Shown here piece by piece: positions 24,488 to 39,400 of a stretch of 64,000 nucleotides of DNA. Under the pieces are notes generated by a model. The model searched no databases, was not told where the DNA came from, and saw only the letters and a list, made by a program, of their open reading frames with translations. Made by a program: the position numbers and the translations under genes. Positions within the stretch are counted from its first letter, which is position 1. Every line of letters starts with the position of its first letter. The stretch is from Branchiostoma floridae. Taxonomy: Eukaryota; Chordata; Leptocardii; Amphioxiformes; Branchiostomatidae. The DNA is taken from positions 33,443,506-33,507,505 of the forward strand of contig NC_049979.1 in NCBI RefSeq assembly GCF_000003815.2, written 5' to 3'.

Positions 24488-27400
24488 ATGGCTAGAATTT
24501 TCCAGACTTTATGCGTTGTAGTTTTGGCCTTAGTCCCTCATCATGGGGGGCAGGCTATAGCTATAGGATCCGGTGATTTTACTCACCATGAGGCTCTAGA
24601 CGAGGAGGATAAGTTTCACCTGTTCTGGAAGTTTGATGAGGAGAAGATTGAGTTCGAAGCTCACGTGCAGACGACAGGATGGATCGGGTTGGGTCTATCC
24701 CCGAACGGAGGCATGCCGGGATCCGATATCGTCATCGGCTGGGTTAAAGACGGGACTGCGCACCTAACGGTACGTACCCCATCGTTATCGCTAGTTCACC
24801 TTTATTCGCGGGGTAACCTATATGCGTTGTATCTAAAAACATGCTATTTAGAGCTATGGAGTCAATGGACGCTGGTTTGAAATTGATATATTTTCGAAGC
24901 ATTGAAACCACCGGCCTTTGACTTGATAGCCCTAGATACTATAGTACCCTGCTTTAAAATACAACGGATATAGGTTGCCCCGCGGATAAAGGTGAACTAG
25001 CGTTAACTCGTAGGTATGCTGAACAACTTTCTATGCATTTCAGCAGTTCACATAATGATGACACGCTAGTAACTTAGGTTTGGCAATTTTAGTTGTTTTT
25101 TTTTATTTCTAGGGGCGACTGGCAGAATAATTAAATCTCTCAGCACTCTAGGCGAAGACACATATTACATAATGCCTCATCAAATATTGTCCGAAATATT
25201 TGCTTTGTATAACCCTTGAGAGTATTGTGTACTATTTCCTGTATTTTGTAGTGTTATTCATTGGTCGTATTGGTTAAATACTATTCGTCAACTCCTTGCA
25301 AGGAACCTGTTTATTTATTTTATTTATTTATTACACTTCCCATATAAAAATGGTGGGGAGACAAAACAGGTGAGATGCCACCTCTGCAAGTTGTCTCCCC
25401 GAGACAGAAAAATACACATTCAAGTAAACAATAAGAATCAGAAATGGTATACACAGTGATAATCGGAAACAAAATACAACTTATATACAAGATACACAAT
25501 GAATAGATACAAAATGAAACGATTAACGTGCTCTTGTTGCGAAGCACGTCGAATAGGAGCAGAACGACGCCCAAGTACACGGGGTGGCTGTATCTTAGAG
25601 CTGTGTGAATCGGTTGTGTAGGTGTTTTAACAACTGACGTTTGAAGGTAGATATGTGTGAGGAAAGTGGTGCCTTTAAAGCTAGATCTGAACGAAATATA
25701 TCCATAGAAATATGACTTAATAACTGGTGACAGGGATTTGAAGAGGTTGACTTGAGCCAGGTATGTCACGCTAAAGCACACATTCCGTCTCACACATAAA
25801 ACACTCTTGTCAACGTCCTGTAGGTATATTTGCTCTGTCTTTACATACAAACAGTATCGTCAACGAGTCATTTATTCCACGTACACTGTAGACAAGGGTC
25901 AATGAACTGTCGCAGCTTAAAATACATCGAAAGTTTACAGGTCACAAACAGCAAAATCACTGAAGCGTAGTAACCGTACCAGGCCCTACCTGGAACTTAG
26001 AAAATATTTGTTTTCGTTTAATTTTAAAAAGATCATTTTGTAATAGCTACAGATCACTAGAAGATATCAATTTGCGCAAATGTGAGTTTGTACATTTCAT
26101 CATTATGCACATGAAAACATAGTTGTATTGCAGTGGTATGTACACCAAAGTGCTGTATTTTCTCATATCATAGAAAACATAACATTAGGGGCAATAAAAC
26201 CTGATGACGTCATCAATAAGGCCCTCAAAAAATCAGATTTAGAATTCTTTCATCACCATCTATCAATATTCGTTACAGCTCCATTCTTTCTTAATTCATA
26301 AAGAAGAAAAACAATGGAATCTCTAAATGTCAATTTAGCCAGGTGAAATACCTTAATTCTAACACATGTGTGTGAATGACCAACAATAAACAATTTAACT
26401 TTGAACAGCAACAACTGGTTGTCCCAAAACCTAAGCGAGAGACCTTCAGAAGATCAATAGCCTACCCAGTGTTTGGAACAAACTACCACCAGACACACGT
26501 ACGGCTCTAAATCTGACCAGCTTTAAGAGACTCTTGAAGTAAAAGTAATTGTCCAAAACGAACGGACACGGACTATGAACACTGAGCTTCTTGCACCACT
26601 ATATGTTTTGTACCATGTATGTGTATGTGTAGTGATATAGGTTGAAGGATTTATTAGTACTCAATGTAATCTATATCTGTATTATATTTTATCTGACCCT
26701 GACCTCCCTCATGACCTCAATGAAATCGGCCTGCTGGCCGTTTGAGCTTCTCATGAATAAATAAAGGTTCAAACTAGAAAGGCCGACATTTGCTTAAGAG
26801 CAAATACAGCATATTTCAGCCATACCCCTTCCCACGCAACATTGGACTGTTCCAAATCACCCCTGCGCAAAAATGGAACATCCTCTTAACAGTACATTAT
26901 CCCCCAAAGTGGACTGGTATTGTGAATTGATTCCAAGTAAAAACAGAGCTTGCTTCTATTTTTCAGAAAATGACAATAATCACACCTTCCATTCAGAAAA
27001 TTTTCATCATGACTGAAAATTGTTGAATGACTTCATGTAATGTCATTAACAATTTTCAGTACGATAACTAGGTGTAAGTTTAAAAAAGTATAAGCTCCTT
27101 GTGATGTGGGTACATTTATTATTGCAGTGAACTTTTTTATTCAAGTAGGGCATACGATTTAATAATTATCAAGCAGGTGCAGGTACTGTAGGAGCGTTTG
27201 TTTTCTTCAAGCTGTAAAACTGTTAAACTGTTTGACTTTGTATGCAATCAGCCATCGAGCCTATTCTTATTTTAGTTGAACAACTTCCTGCCAGACCCGG
27301 AAGATACGATTGAACCTTGTTCGAGGATTTACTTTCGTCTGTCTGGTCAGTCTGTTCATACCCTGGCGCTGAGAGTGTTTTATTGGGCTGAAACTCTGGC

Positions 27401-30400
27401 AGTTTAAAGTTACTTACAATTTAAATGTTCAAAGTTTATGTCAAACAACAACAGCACTAGGAAATGTGGCCACTATAGACAGGTGGTCACTATAGAGAAA
27501 ATGCTGATCTATTGACTAGGAGCCATACGTTACACATGATTTCAGTACACTGATCATTAATCATACATGTATAAACATTGCACAGGTAAGCCAATTGTTT
27601 AGATGTACAATTAAGTTCAAATAATTCTGAAGAGAAATATTGATGAGAAAATAATCATTCTCGCCACTGTCTAACTTATAATTACGTATCAAAACTAAAC
27701 GCAGATTTTCTAACTAACGCACCTTTCGCCGACTTCATCAAAGGACCGCCGGCTATCAATCAAACACGGCTGTTGATTAGACTTAGAGCTTCAAACCGTC
27801 ATGTGCTGTGTGCCAGTTGACAGCAAACTTCATGCTACGTGATGTTTTACATTGCTTGGACCTTCTTTCCTACAGCGGTGCTTCTACAAAATATTTAGAC
27901 TGTAACACTGAGTCCCACATGTTTTATAGAATAGAATTTGACGCAGAACAGCGTTTTTTGCTGGGTATTTTTCTTGAAACATGTCCGTGGGAATATCAGC
28001 GAGGCGGCGACGTAGGGATATCAGACCATCAACAAAAGTCGCACGGCGGCTAACGGCGCAGCGAAGATACTAGCGCTATAAATAAGCGCTTCAACTAAGG
28101 ATGGCAACCCGTACAATATTTTTGTATACTGTTGAGCTAAGTAAAGTTTGTTGTTTTTGAGGTTTTAGTTGTCATTGAAGCTTTGACCCGAAATATTTTA
28201 AAGTCAAACTGCTGAAGAGAAGTAAGTGACTGCTACGATTATCGTAGATATGGCCCTAAAAAAACTGATAAAAGAAGCCTTCTCAATAGTCTAAAATGCA
28301 AGAGCTTCAGGGGGGGCTTCGCCCACCTGGGTCCCCCCCACAGTGGCCCTGCCCCTGGACCCCGCCTGGGACATTCGGCGGCCCCCGGACCCCTGTCCGA
28401 CGCTTTGAAAAAATCCTGGCGAGAAGTCTGTACGGCCTGAGTCTTCAAGTTAACGTATTGTGTGGTCCCGCTTATGAATATTAATTAGCCTTCGCTTTCC
28501 TCTTCGCTGATTGGCTGAACCATTAATTGAATGAACTCTTCCTGCCGGCTAGACGCAGGTGCAGATGTCGGCTCTGTGGGGTGAACGTCCGAAAGGTCAT
28601 GGCATGGAGAACGAAAGAAAACCAATTTCCCCTAAAAAAAAGTGCTGTAATTAAGCCTTTTACAGTACTTTATGCCAAAAATTTTACTTGGATCATTTTA
28701 CCAACTATCTTATGCCTATCTATACCAAATGTTACTCATACCAGGGTACAGGGGTGCAAAATATACCGTTATAAGACCGTCAACAACAGTCGCACGGAGC
28801 TAACAGCGCAGCGAAAATACCATCGCTAGCGTTTCAACTTCGGATAACAAGTTATAAGTACTGTTGAACTCAGTAACGTTAAAGTTTGTTTTTAGTTGCC
28901 TTTGACGGTTTGACATGAAATAGTGTTACGCTAAACTCCTGAAGAGAAGTTAAGTGACTGCTGCGATTATCATAGATATGCCCCTAAGAACTGATACAAT
29001 ATAAAGCCTTCTGAATAGTCTAAAATGCGAGAGCCTTAGGCGGGCTTCGCTCTCCCTGGCGGGAACACTGCTATATACGGGATCATGAGGCCCCGCTTAT
29101 GAATATTAATTAGCCTTTGGCCTCCTCTTCGCTGATTGGCTAGGTCTTTGATTCAATTAACTCTCCGGCTGACGCGCACAGGTGTGGCTCTGTGCGGGGT
29201 CACGGAAGGTCACGTCAGGAGGCCAAAAGAAAACAAATTTCCCCTCAGAAAAGTGCCAAAATTAATCATTCTAAAGTTGTTTATGTCAAAAATTTTACTT
29301 GAATCTTGTTACCAAGTATCTAATACCTATCTATACCAAATTTCAGGTCATTTAATTGTAATACCAGGGTACAGGAGCCAAAAGTGTCCTTTTTTGGTCA
29401 AAAATTGGCCAAAAATCGCAAAAATAAGCATTTTGTTGCACTGTACACCAAAAGTGTTATTGAATTTATATGAAGGGATTATCAAGGCACATCTGTGTCA
29501 AATTTCAGCTCATTCGGTTGCAATACCAAGGTACAGGAGCCAAAAGTGTCCTTTTTTGGTCAAAAATTGGTCAAAAAATCGCAAAAATAAGCATTTTGTT
29601 GTACTGTACACCAAAAGTGTTATTGAATTTATATGGGGGCATTATCAAGGCACATCTCTGTCAAATTTCAGCTCATTTGGTTGTAATACCAGGGTGCAGG
29701 GGCCAAAAGTGTCCTTTTTTGGTCAAAAATTGGTCAAAAAATCGCAAAAATAAGCATTTTGTTGTACTGTACACCAAAAGTGTTATCAAATTTATATGGA
29801 GGCATTATCAAGGCACATCTCTGTCAAATTTCAGCTCATTTGGTTGTAATACCAGGGTACAGGGGCCAAAATATACAGTTTTGGTCTAAAATTGACCAAA
29901 AAATCTCAATAAAATCATTTTAGAGGCAGATATGAAAAAACTGAGAAAAAAGCATCAAGGTATTGGCCCATTCTACCCCTGTGCCAAATTTCAGGTCATT
30001 CAGTCCAGGAACGGCGGAGATGAATCACTTTGAAGATTTGACAGGAGAAAGAAGAAAGAAAGAAAGAAAGAAAGAAGAAACATTACGAATACAATATATT
30101 TCACCATACTATGTATGGCTGAAATATAACAAACAAACAGGCAGCTCCCAGCCTCTATATAACTTGTAACATGCTGTATATCATTGCAGGACCGGTATGC
30201 TGAAGCCAAGGCAGAGCCCACTGTGGACGAGAGTCAGGACTGGGACCTGGTGTCTGGGTACGAGAACGGGACTCACACCGTCCTGAGGTTCAACAGGAAG
30301 CTGACGACATGTGACGAGAGGGATCGTGTCATTAACGTTAGTACTGACATCACAGTGGGAAAAATAGCTTCGCTAATTGCTATGTGTCGACAATAATAAT

Positions 30401-33400
30401 CTATAATAATCTTTATTGCAAGTTCATGCCAGAGGGCTAATTGCAAACAAAGTAAAGTAGTGGTATATATAATTGTATACTTTACAGAGAAGGAAAATTA
30501 GATCTATAGATAAATCAAAAGAGAAATAACGTCTAATCTATATCTATTTCTACTTAAAGCTATACTACGTAATTTTAAAGTATCCTATGCTATACTACGT
30601 AATTTTAAAGTATCCTATCTCAAATAAACACAACTATTTGCCTCTGTTTTAGACCAAGTTTGACAGTAGAAATTTTCGCTTTTGTTGTTTTCTTGGACCA
30701 GTATGCCTCTAAACACGTAAACGCCTGCCGGTATGATATGTTCATTTTCGAATCTGTCTAACATCCGGTCTACTGATTTTTTCGGGTCCGGTTTTTCTGG
30801 ATCGTTCAAACAAGAAAACCCGGTTTTGTACCGGTACATCGTATCGGTACCCACCCCTATTACATACATGTCGACAAATGTTTGCCGTACCAGGAGGATA
30901 GTAGTACCGTGAGTAGATAGATGTGTTGATAAATGCATGTCGACAAATGTTTACTGTACCCAGGAGGACACCATGCGTGTGATATGGGCGTGGCATGACG
31001 AGGACCCTGAAGACGAGTCTGGGGCGAGCGGCCCCACCTACCATGGGCCCAACAAGGGGGCCAGGGCTACCCTTCTTCTGGAACAGATCGTCCCGGACCA
31101 GACAACTTCAATAGGAACAGCCTACACCGTTGATCTCCTAATGAACAATGTAAGGTTTATCTTCTTTCACTTTATGCTGTCATCTTCGAAAGACAATCAG
31201 TGCCTTATAACGCTGGTTAACGTTCATCCGCGGGGTAACCTATATCCGTTGTTTCCTAAAACAGTACATCAAGTCGACACACAATTAAAACGGCAATATT
31301 TTGAAAAATGCAGTTTGCAATCACCGTCCGTCAATTTGATATCCTAAAATGCACAACGGATATAGGATACCCCGCTGATAAAGGTGAACTAGCGTTACAT
31401 CATATCTGGCATTGATGCGGTGAATACTTAATATTCAAAGATCGCGTGGCGTAATCGGCAGAGCTTTTGGCTCCGGCCCAAGAGGTACCGAGTTCGAAAC
31501 CTGACATGTCACCGATCTTGTATCCTTGGGAAATGCACTTTTCTCACTTCACTCAGGTGAAAAATGAGTAGGGCCATTCCTCGGATAGGACGTTAAATGG
31601 AGGTCTCGTGTTCGAGGAGATCCAAACCTCGAGCACATTAAAGAGCCCACCACACTTATCGAAAAGAGTAGGCATCGTTCCCGGTGTGAGTGGCTCAAAC
31701 CTACAGTCTGGTCTCCGGGTTGACATCTTGCAAAGGTGACAGTCACCTGTTATGTCAATCCTCCCACAAATGTGGAGAAACTGAGTTAAAAAATATCATC
31801 ACTATCATTTGCTTATAATAGTCAAGTTGACACTTCAACTTGTCAACTCATCACGTATTACACAGTTTTCTTACAATCACATAACGCTTGATAGGCAAAA
31901 ATATAACCATTAATTTTTCTACCTGATATAACGTTAGGACATTAACCGTAAACTAGAAAGGCCGACATTTGCTTGGGTGCAAATACAGCATATTTCAGCC
32001 ATACCCATTCCCACGCAACATTGGACTGTTCCAAGTCACCCCTGCGCAAAAATGCAATATTTAATGTAAGTTATCCCCAAAAGAGAACTAATATTGTGAA
32101 TTGATTCCATGTCAAAACAGAGCTTGCCCAATATGCCCCGGGCCCATATGGAAGAATATAATCTTCCACAGGAGCGCCTATGCATAACTGATTGGTTTTT
32201 AGAATTGCGGCAGCTCCTATTTTTCCGAGAGTGAAAAAAAAACGCATCTTCCGTTCAGAAGATTTTCGTCATGAAATTACATGACGCCATTCAACAATTT
32301 CCACTTCGATAACTAGGTCTAAGTACCGTCATAATCTCCTTGTGATGTGGGTGCATTTATTATTGCAGTGAACTTTTTTTTAAGCAAGTAGGGCATACGT
32401 TTTAATAATTGTCAGGTGCAGGTACTGTGTAGTAGGAGTGTTGTTGTTTTTTTCAAGCTAAAAACTTCAATCTTCTTCTTGTTTTGTATGAGCCATTACA
32501 TAAACGGAGACGTCTCGAAATTTTACAAGAATTTTACCACCCTGTCGCTTCATTTCTTTTCTGAAAAATCCCAGGACGAACAAGTTAACTTGATTTGGCT
32601 TTATCTATATATTTCATTTTCCTTCGAATTCTTTGTTAAGTATATGCCCCTGCATACCACTGTTAAATTGTTTTACTTTGTATGCAATCAGCCATCGGAC
32701 GTAATCTTGTCTGAGTGTTATAATTTGCTGCTCGTAGCGTGCGAGACCTGGAGGATAGGTGTTTCTACTTTGTTCGGGGGTTTCTTTTCGGAGGTCAGTG
32801 GTGATACTCTGGTATTGAGAGTGTTTTATTGGGCTCAAACTCTGGCAGTTTAAAGTTACTTACAATTTGAATGTACAAAGTTTACGTCAAAAAAGAACAA
32901 CAACAACACTAGAAGTACCTACATTTGTTCGGGGAAAAATACATGCATTCTCGCCACTGTCAAACTTACGTATCAAAACTAAACGCAAGCCGTCCAATTT
33001 TCCCTGTCCAAATCTGCCGAAAATGATTGATAGTGCCATGCGGAATGTTGGTAAATTCATCGACACTAACGTTCAATGCACGCGTACCGTCCGCTACCGC
33101 TCAAATGACCCTGTCTGAACTCCAAATCCTCGCAAACTACAATTTCAAACCCGGCAAAGGGGACCATATGGCCACTGTAAGGCTGTAATATGCATCTGTT
33201 TGTGTATATACGGGATTGCAAGGCCCCGCTTATGAATATTAACTAGCATTCGCCTTTCTCGTCGCTGATTGGCTGGCGTCCATAAAGTAATTATCTCTCG
33301 CTCTCCCCAGACCGCTGCCACCTGGCACGTGTGGGCTCTGGGGTCACTGGAGTTCACGGCAGGAAGCCGAAAGAAAACCAATTTCCCCTCAGAAAAGCGC

Positions 33401-36400
33401 TGAAATTAAGCATTTTAAAGTAGTTTATGCCCAAAATTTTACTTGGATCATTTTACCAACTATCTAATGCCTATCTACACCAAATTTAAGGTCATTCCAT
33501 TGTAATTCAAGGGAACAGGGGGCCACAATATACCGTTTTGGTCAAAACATGACCTTTAAACTTCAATAAAATCATTTTAGAGGCAGATATGAAAGAAATG
33601 AGAAAACAGCACCTCGGTATTGACCCACTCTACCCTTGTGCCAAATTTCAGGTCATTCGGTCACGGAACGACGGAGATGAATCGCTTTGAAGATTTGACA
33701 GGAGAAAGAAAGAAAGAAAGAAACATTACGAATACAATATATTTCACCATACCATATATGGTATGGCTGAAATATAATAAAGGAGATACATTTGACGGTA
33801 GGATACCAGTATTTTCCTGTGTGTCTGTTAACGCTAGTACACCTTTAACCGTGAGCAACCTATATCCGTAGTTTAAAAAAGAACAGCGTATATTTAGGGA
33901 TATCAAGTCAACAGACGGTGGTTTCAAATTGTAATATTTTCAAAATATGGCAGTTTGAACATACCTTTTTTCGACTTGATATCCTTAAATACGGTGCTTG
34001 TAAAAACAACGGATATAGGTTACCCCGCAGACAAAGGTGACCCAGCGTTACACGTAACATCTTTGAACTTTACAATTTACCTCTCCCCAGGTCACAATTC
34101 CTGGTAACCAAGACACGACGTACTGGTGCCATGTGTTTGAGATGCCTCAGCTGACCAGTAAACACCACGTTATAAAGGTGTGTGATAACTAATGGTAAAC
34201 GCACAAGGCTTTCCAATTGCTCTAAAGAATTTGCTACTTTTCATTCGATAGATAAATTTAACATTATTCTCCCACTTACTGTGTACAAGTGGTCAAATAT
34301 ACCAAATGTTGACTTTGTCCGTTTATAGAGAGATAACTTTATTGCACAACAATTGTACGAGGTACAAAGTATGGCATCTACATAACTACAGTTCTATAGC
34401 TTAACTAACTAATACAGGAGTTGTAGTATGGGATAAGCTTCTTACAATCAGTTGAGGAGTTTCTAATATCCAAACCTTCTTTGATATATTTTCCTATATC
34501 TGCCATGCAGGGATTGTCACATGTCATGATGTATTTGAATTTGCACTTCGGGTCCATTGAGATAAATCCTTGTGTATAAAATGACAACCTTCTGTATAGA
34601 GAATTGCGTATTTCAGAATATTTGGGACATACAATCATAAAGTGATATTCGTCTTCAATTAACTCTGGACAGAATGGACAAACCCTCTGGTCGATAGGGA
34701 TTTTTTTTAATCTCCCGGTTTCTATATTTAATTTGTGACAGCTAATTCTGAGTTGTGTGATTGCCCTACGAACGTCAAGGCTCTTTATGGTTGAAATGTA
34801 ATTCTCTTGCTTATAATGCTTGTTCAATGTAGAAAGAGAGGAGAGTTTAGAATTGGTTCGAATAGAGGTTTATATGTACTATAGCAGTTTATAGACATTA
34901 TGAAAGAATTGATTTATTTCAAGGTGTTGACAAGGGAACGGTGAACAGTGTGTATGGACTGCCGTCGATAACAGTCTCACTAAACACTGATGTCTCTCTC
35001 TCTTCCCCTCTCTCTCCCTCTCTCTTTCTCTCCTCTCTTTCCCTCTCTCTCTCTCTTTCTCTCCTCTCTCTTTCCCTCTCTCTCTCTCTCCCTCCCTCTC
35101 TCTCCCCTCTCTCTCTTTCTCTCCTCCCTCTCTCCCTCTCCCGCTCTCTCTCTGACTTTAGGCTGAACCAATCGTCCAACCTGGTAACGAGGGTACGGTT
35201 CACCATTTGCTGATGTACACCTGTAAGAAGAACCCGAACATGACCATCATGCCAGAGGGACATCCGGGACATGAATGCTATACTCCCAACATGCCCAGCG
35301 ACTGGAGGGAGTGTTATGAGGGAAGCATCCTTGTGGCATGGGCCATCGGCTCTGGGGTAGGAACAAGTTTGAACTCCATGTGGTCCGATATAATAGACGA
35401 AGGGATGCTTAAGTATTCGCTCGAATTTGATGAGATTCTCAGTACGAATCTCATAAAAAACGCACGATGCGAAAACGTAAGAACCTTATGTGATACGCAC
35501 GAATCTCATGAGATACGAAGTCATTTTATGAAAACAGTAAGAGCATATTCGGTGGGTACTTTTAAAGAATACTTCCAGATAGATCTGCAAAAATTACGTC
35601 TGACAGGTCCTTCAGCGTTATATAACCAGCTGCTGATGCGCCGCGTGCCTGCGAAGCTGGTGTGTTGACCTTTCCATTTATCGACCCTATTTTTCTAACC
35701 GAAAGGCGTTTATACCGGCTATATACATGTAGATACAGATACACATACAGAGACCCAAGCGGACCGCTACGGTGGTTTACGTAAAAGAATGCGTATCATA
35801 TAAGATTCGTGCGTTTTTCATAGTGATTCGTGCGTATCAGACAACTTTCGTACTTTTTCGCATAGTGATTTGTTTCATTGTCCTAAAATTCATACGAATT
35901 CAATAAAATTTTTGCAAATGCTTAGGCACCCCTGAAGTCACCGCTCACAAATATTGCGATGGCAGCCACATGTCTTCAGTTATCAATGCAATTGCATACA
36001 AATACAGTACATAAATGCAATCGAAATAAGTTGGGTTTACATTTGCAGCAAAACTAGGTACCGTGTTATAGGGCCTTCACACTGAAAACGAATTGACAGG
36101 AATCGAGCAGATCCAGCCGGAATGAAGAATTTGCAAAATTCGTACCACATTCGGGTGGGAATTCCAAATGAACCATATATCCCCTTCACACGAGAAGGAA
36201 TGAGCCGAAATGCCATCAGACTGACTATTCTTTGTCTATTTCTGGGTATTTATTATGCATTTTAGACATTCTCAATTCATTCCAGATATTGATTTGGCCA
36301 CATTCTGGTAGGATTTGAAGTGGCTTGCCGTTTTGGTTCTCCATCGAATGAGATCAGAATGTTTCGAATAATGTTGGAATGTCTTAGAATGAGGTCGTAC

Positions 36401-39400
36401 TGCAGTTAGATTAGTTAAAATACACTTTGAATGCCGTTCGATATTTCTCAACTCATACAAATGCAACTCGAAAGTTTTTAGCATGACAAAAACATTTCGG
36501 GACGGCCCAAAGATGGGCAGAAATATATGGAACGCAGTGAGAATTTCCAGAATGCACTACGAATACCCAGGAATATGCAAAGAATAGTCATTATGACGGC
36601 ATCCCGGCTGATTCCGCTTCTCGTGTGAAGGGGCCTTTAACAGCGCTACTCTTCCCTGCACATCCGTGCAGGTAGTGTTTCTCACTGTTTTTAACAAGCC
36701 ATGATCACTTCTTTTTTGTCTGTCTCCAGGATGTTGTTTACCCCGAGCATGTTGGTTACCCCATCGGTGACGAAGACGACAGTGGTTACATAATGATGGA
36801 GATGCACTACGACAACCCTCTGTTGGTTTCAGGTCAGAGATCAGGGGTGACTAAGCATTTGCATGAACCTTATGAAATTCGTAGGAATCTTATGTTATAC
36901 GCACGAATCACTATGAGAAAACGCACGAATCTCATGAAACCGCACGAATCACTATGCGAAAAAGTACGAACCTTATGTGATATGCACAAATCACCATGTG
37001 ACACACACGAACCTTATGTGATTTGCACGAACCTTATGCAAACCGGCGACCGCTACGGTTTGCATAAGGTTCGTGCTTATCATATAAGATTCGTAAGTTT
37101 TCGCATAGTGATTCGTGCGTATCACAAGAGATTTGTACGATTATCATAAGGTTCATGTAAATGTATGTAAGTAGATTTTCATAGAAGATTGGAAATCGAT
37201 GACTGCTTCAAAAACTTTCCGGATCACATTTCTTGTTATTTCTTGTTTGACTGAGAAGCATTTAGCAACGCACGTTCCCATGTAGTATTCGTGAAGGGTA
37301 TGGCTTCTCCTTTATGGTCCAATGTTACTCTGTGACCGGAGGGTAACCTCCGATGACAGAGTATTGTTTTCGAGTGTCTGCATCTGTAACTCTATTTTCC
37401 CTTTGCCGCATTCGTATGTAGTTTAACATATCGTCTGCACTCAGTTGCACGATGATTCGCGTTGTTTTTACAATCGATGTAATAATTTCAGAAATCATTG
37501 CTATATCCCTGGCCATCTATGAACCCCATAAACTTTACTTTTGGTCGAGCAACTACCTTTCTGACCAGTAAGAGTCAAATGAGACATTTGCTGGACAAAA
37601 AATGTAATCTAAACCTTGAACTATACATTCTGGTTGAAACCCCCTTGAAACGAAAAATCCGTGACATAATAGATTACCTTCCTCATTAGAATGATCACTT
37701 AGTCTAGCACGTTAAGAAAAATATGTGCGACGACTGCTTAATTTTTCCCAGATAAATATTTTCCGAGAATTTGTCAAGGTAACAGTATATGTTACCCTGT
37801 GCACACAGGTATCCAGGACAGTTCAGGCATCAGACTGACGTACACGCCTGAGCTGAGAGACAATGACCTGGGAACCTTAGAGGTGGGGGTGCTGGTGAAC
37901 AAGTACCACGTCGTCCCTCCACGTGTCCCCGAGTTTACATCAGCAGGATTCTGCAACCCGCAGTGCTTGAACGCGGTAAGTACACACGGAGAACAATCTG
38001 GCTTTGGTCATGAGGTTTACCTGACTGAAGAAACCCCAGTCCGTGTGCATCTGGCACAATCTGCCGCTTTTGCCTTACCACACAGGGTTGACTCTCGCGG
38101 CAATGCATATGCCTTACGATATCAACCCAGCCTTTTCAGCCTCAGAAAAACGGTACTAGGGACGCCTTGCTTATGAATATCAATGAGCTTGCCTGATTTG
38201 TTGCTTGCCAATCAGCGCCCAGATTTTCGAACAGACAGCGTACGGCCCGGCGTGCACAAAGATCTGTTTATTTTTGCGTGATGATAATGATTTTTGATAC
38301 CTGAAAGAAAGAAAGCCAGGGCACTGAAAGAACTGTGAAACGTCATGCCGGTACTGTAAACATGCTCTTGAATATTGAGGAGACGACTTATATGGCGTCT
38401 TTGGACAACACTAAGGCATTTCTCTGATTGGCTGACTGTTGGTTATAACAAATTAGTAACCACGCCCCTAGTACTAGTTTTCTGAAGCTGAAAAGGCAGG
38501 GTTGATATCTTAAGGCATTGTCCTGGCAAGGCCGCAAGAGTCAGCCCTGTGTAGGGTGCTAAGATAATGTGAGAGCATTGAGCTGCCTGACAGACACAAA
38601 ACTTCTCTTCTCTAGTTCCTGGAGGAGCAGGGACAGCCTATCCACATCATCGGTGTTAACCTCCACTCTCACCTGCTGGGGGTTAAGCTGAACGCCCGGC
38701 TGATCCGGGACGGCGTGGAGACTGACATCGTGCGGGACGACAACTACGACTTCAACCTGCAGTTCATGCGGATGTTGAAGGAGGAGCTCACAATCTACCC
38801 CGTGAGTTGGTAACATTTCTGTACAATTTCGTGAGATAGCGTGGCACAATCGCCAGCGCGTTTAGTGTCCATCTTCCTATTCCCCGTCCCCAACATCTGA
38901 CTGCCCATATAAGGGTAAGCTCATTAATATTCATAAGCAGGGCGGTCAGTAACTGATCTCAGTGCACCAGATAGCAGAGGTGACCACAAGGAGTTTCGAC
39001 ACGACTGTGGTCCCTCTGCGTGGGAGAATGTTAGGCTCAGGCCCAAAAGGTCACCGATCTTGTGCCCTTTGGGAAAGACACTTTACACGACTTTCCTCAC
39101 TCCACTCAAGTGAAAATGAGTACCATTCACCCGGACTCCAGGAAGAATAGTGGCGTATCAGTCACCAATGGAGATCCTAATTAAAACCAAACCAAATTTC
39201 CACATTCGCAGATTTGGGGAAAATATAGATATAGTAATCCCGTTGCAATCATCAATATATGTCGGGTATGTGTTATTTTCATTTCATGGGTCATTCCTCT
39301 TGCGCTTATATGGACCAATTCATTTCAAGCAAAAAAAAATCCCATAGCACGAGGAAGAAACATCTTTTCCCCATTTTTATGTAAGGCCATGTTAATTTGA

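Noticed and set aside
29136-29889. Repeat proteins with PFLVKNW units
   Set aside because: They come from a 163-base tandem repeat in intron 1; two overlapping frames show the same peptide.
31438-31500. Functional tRNA gene
   Set aside because: A and B boxes are present, but the body continues into a non-tRNA SINE sequence with relatives at 46793 and 60422, and the acceptor stem does not close.
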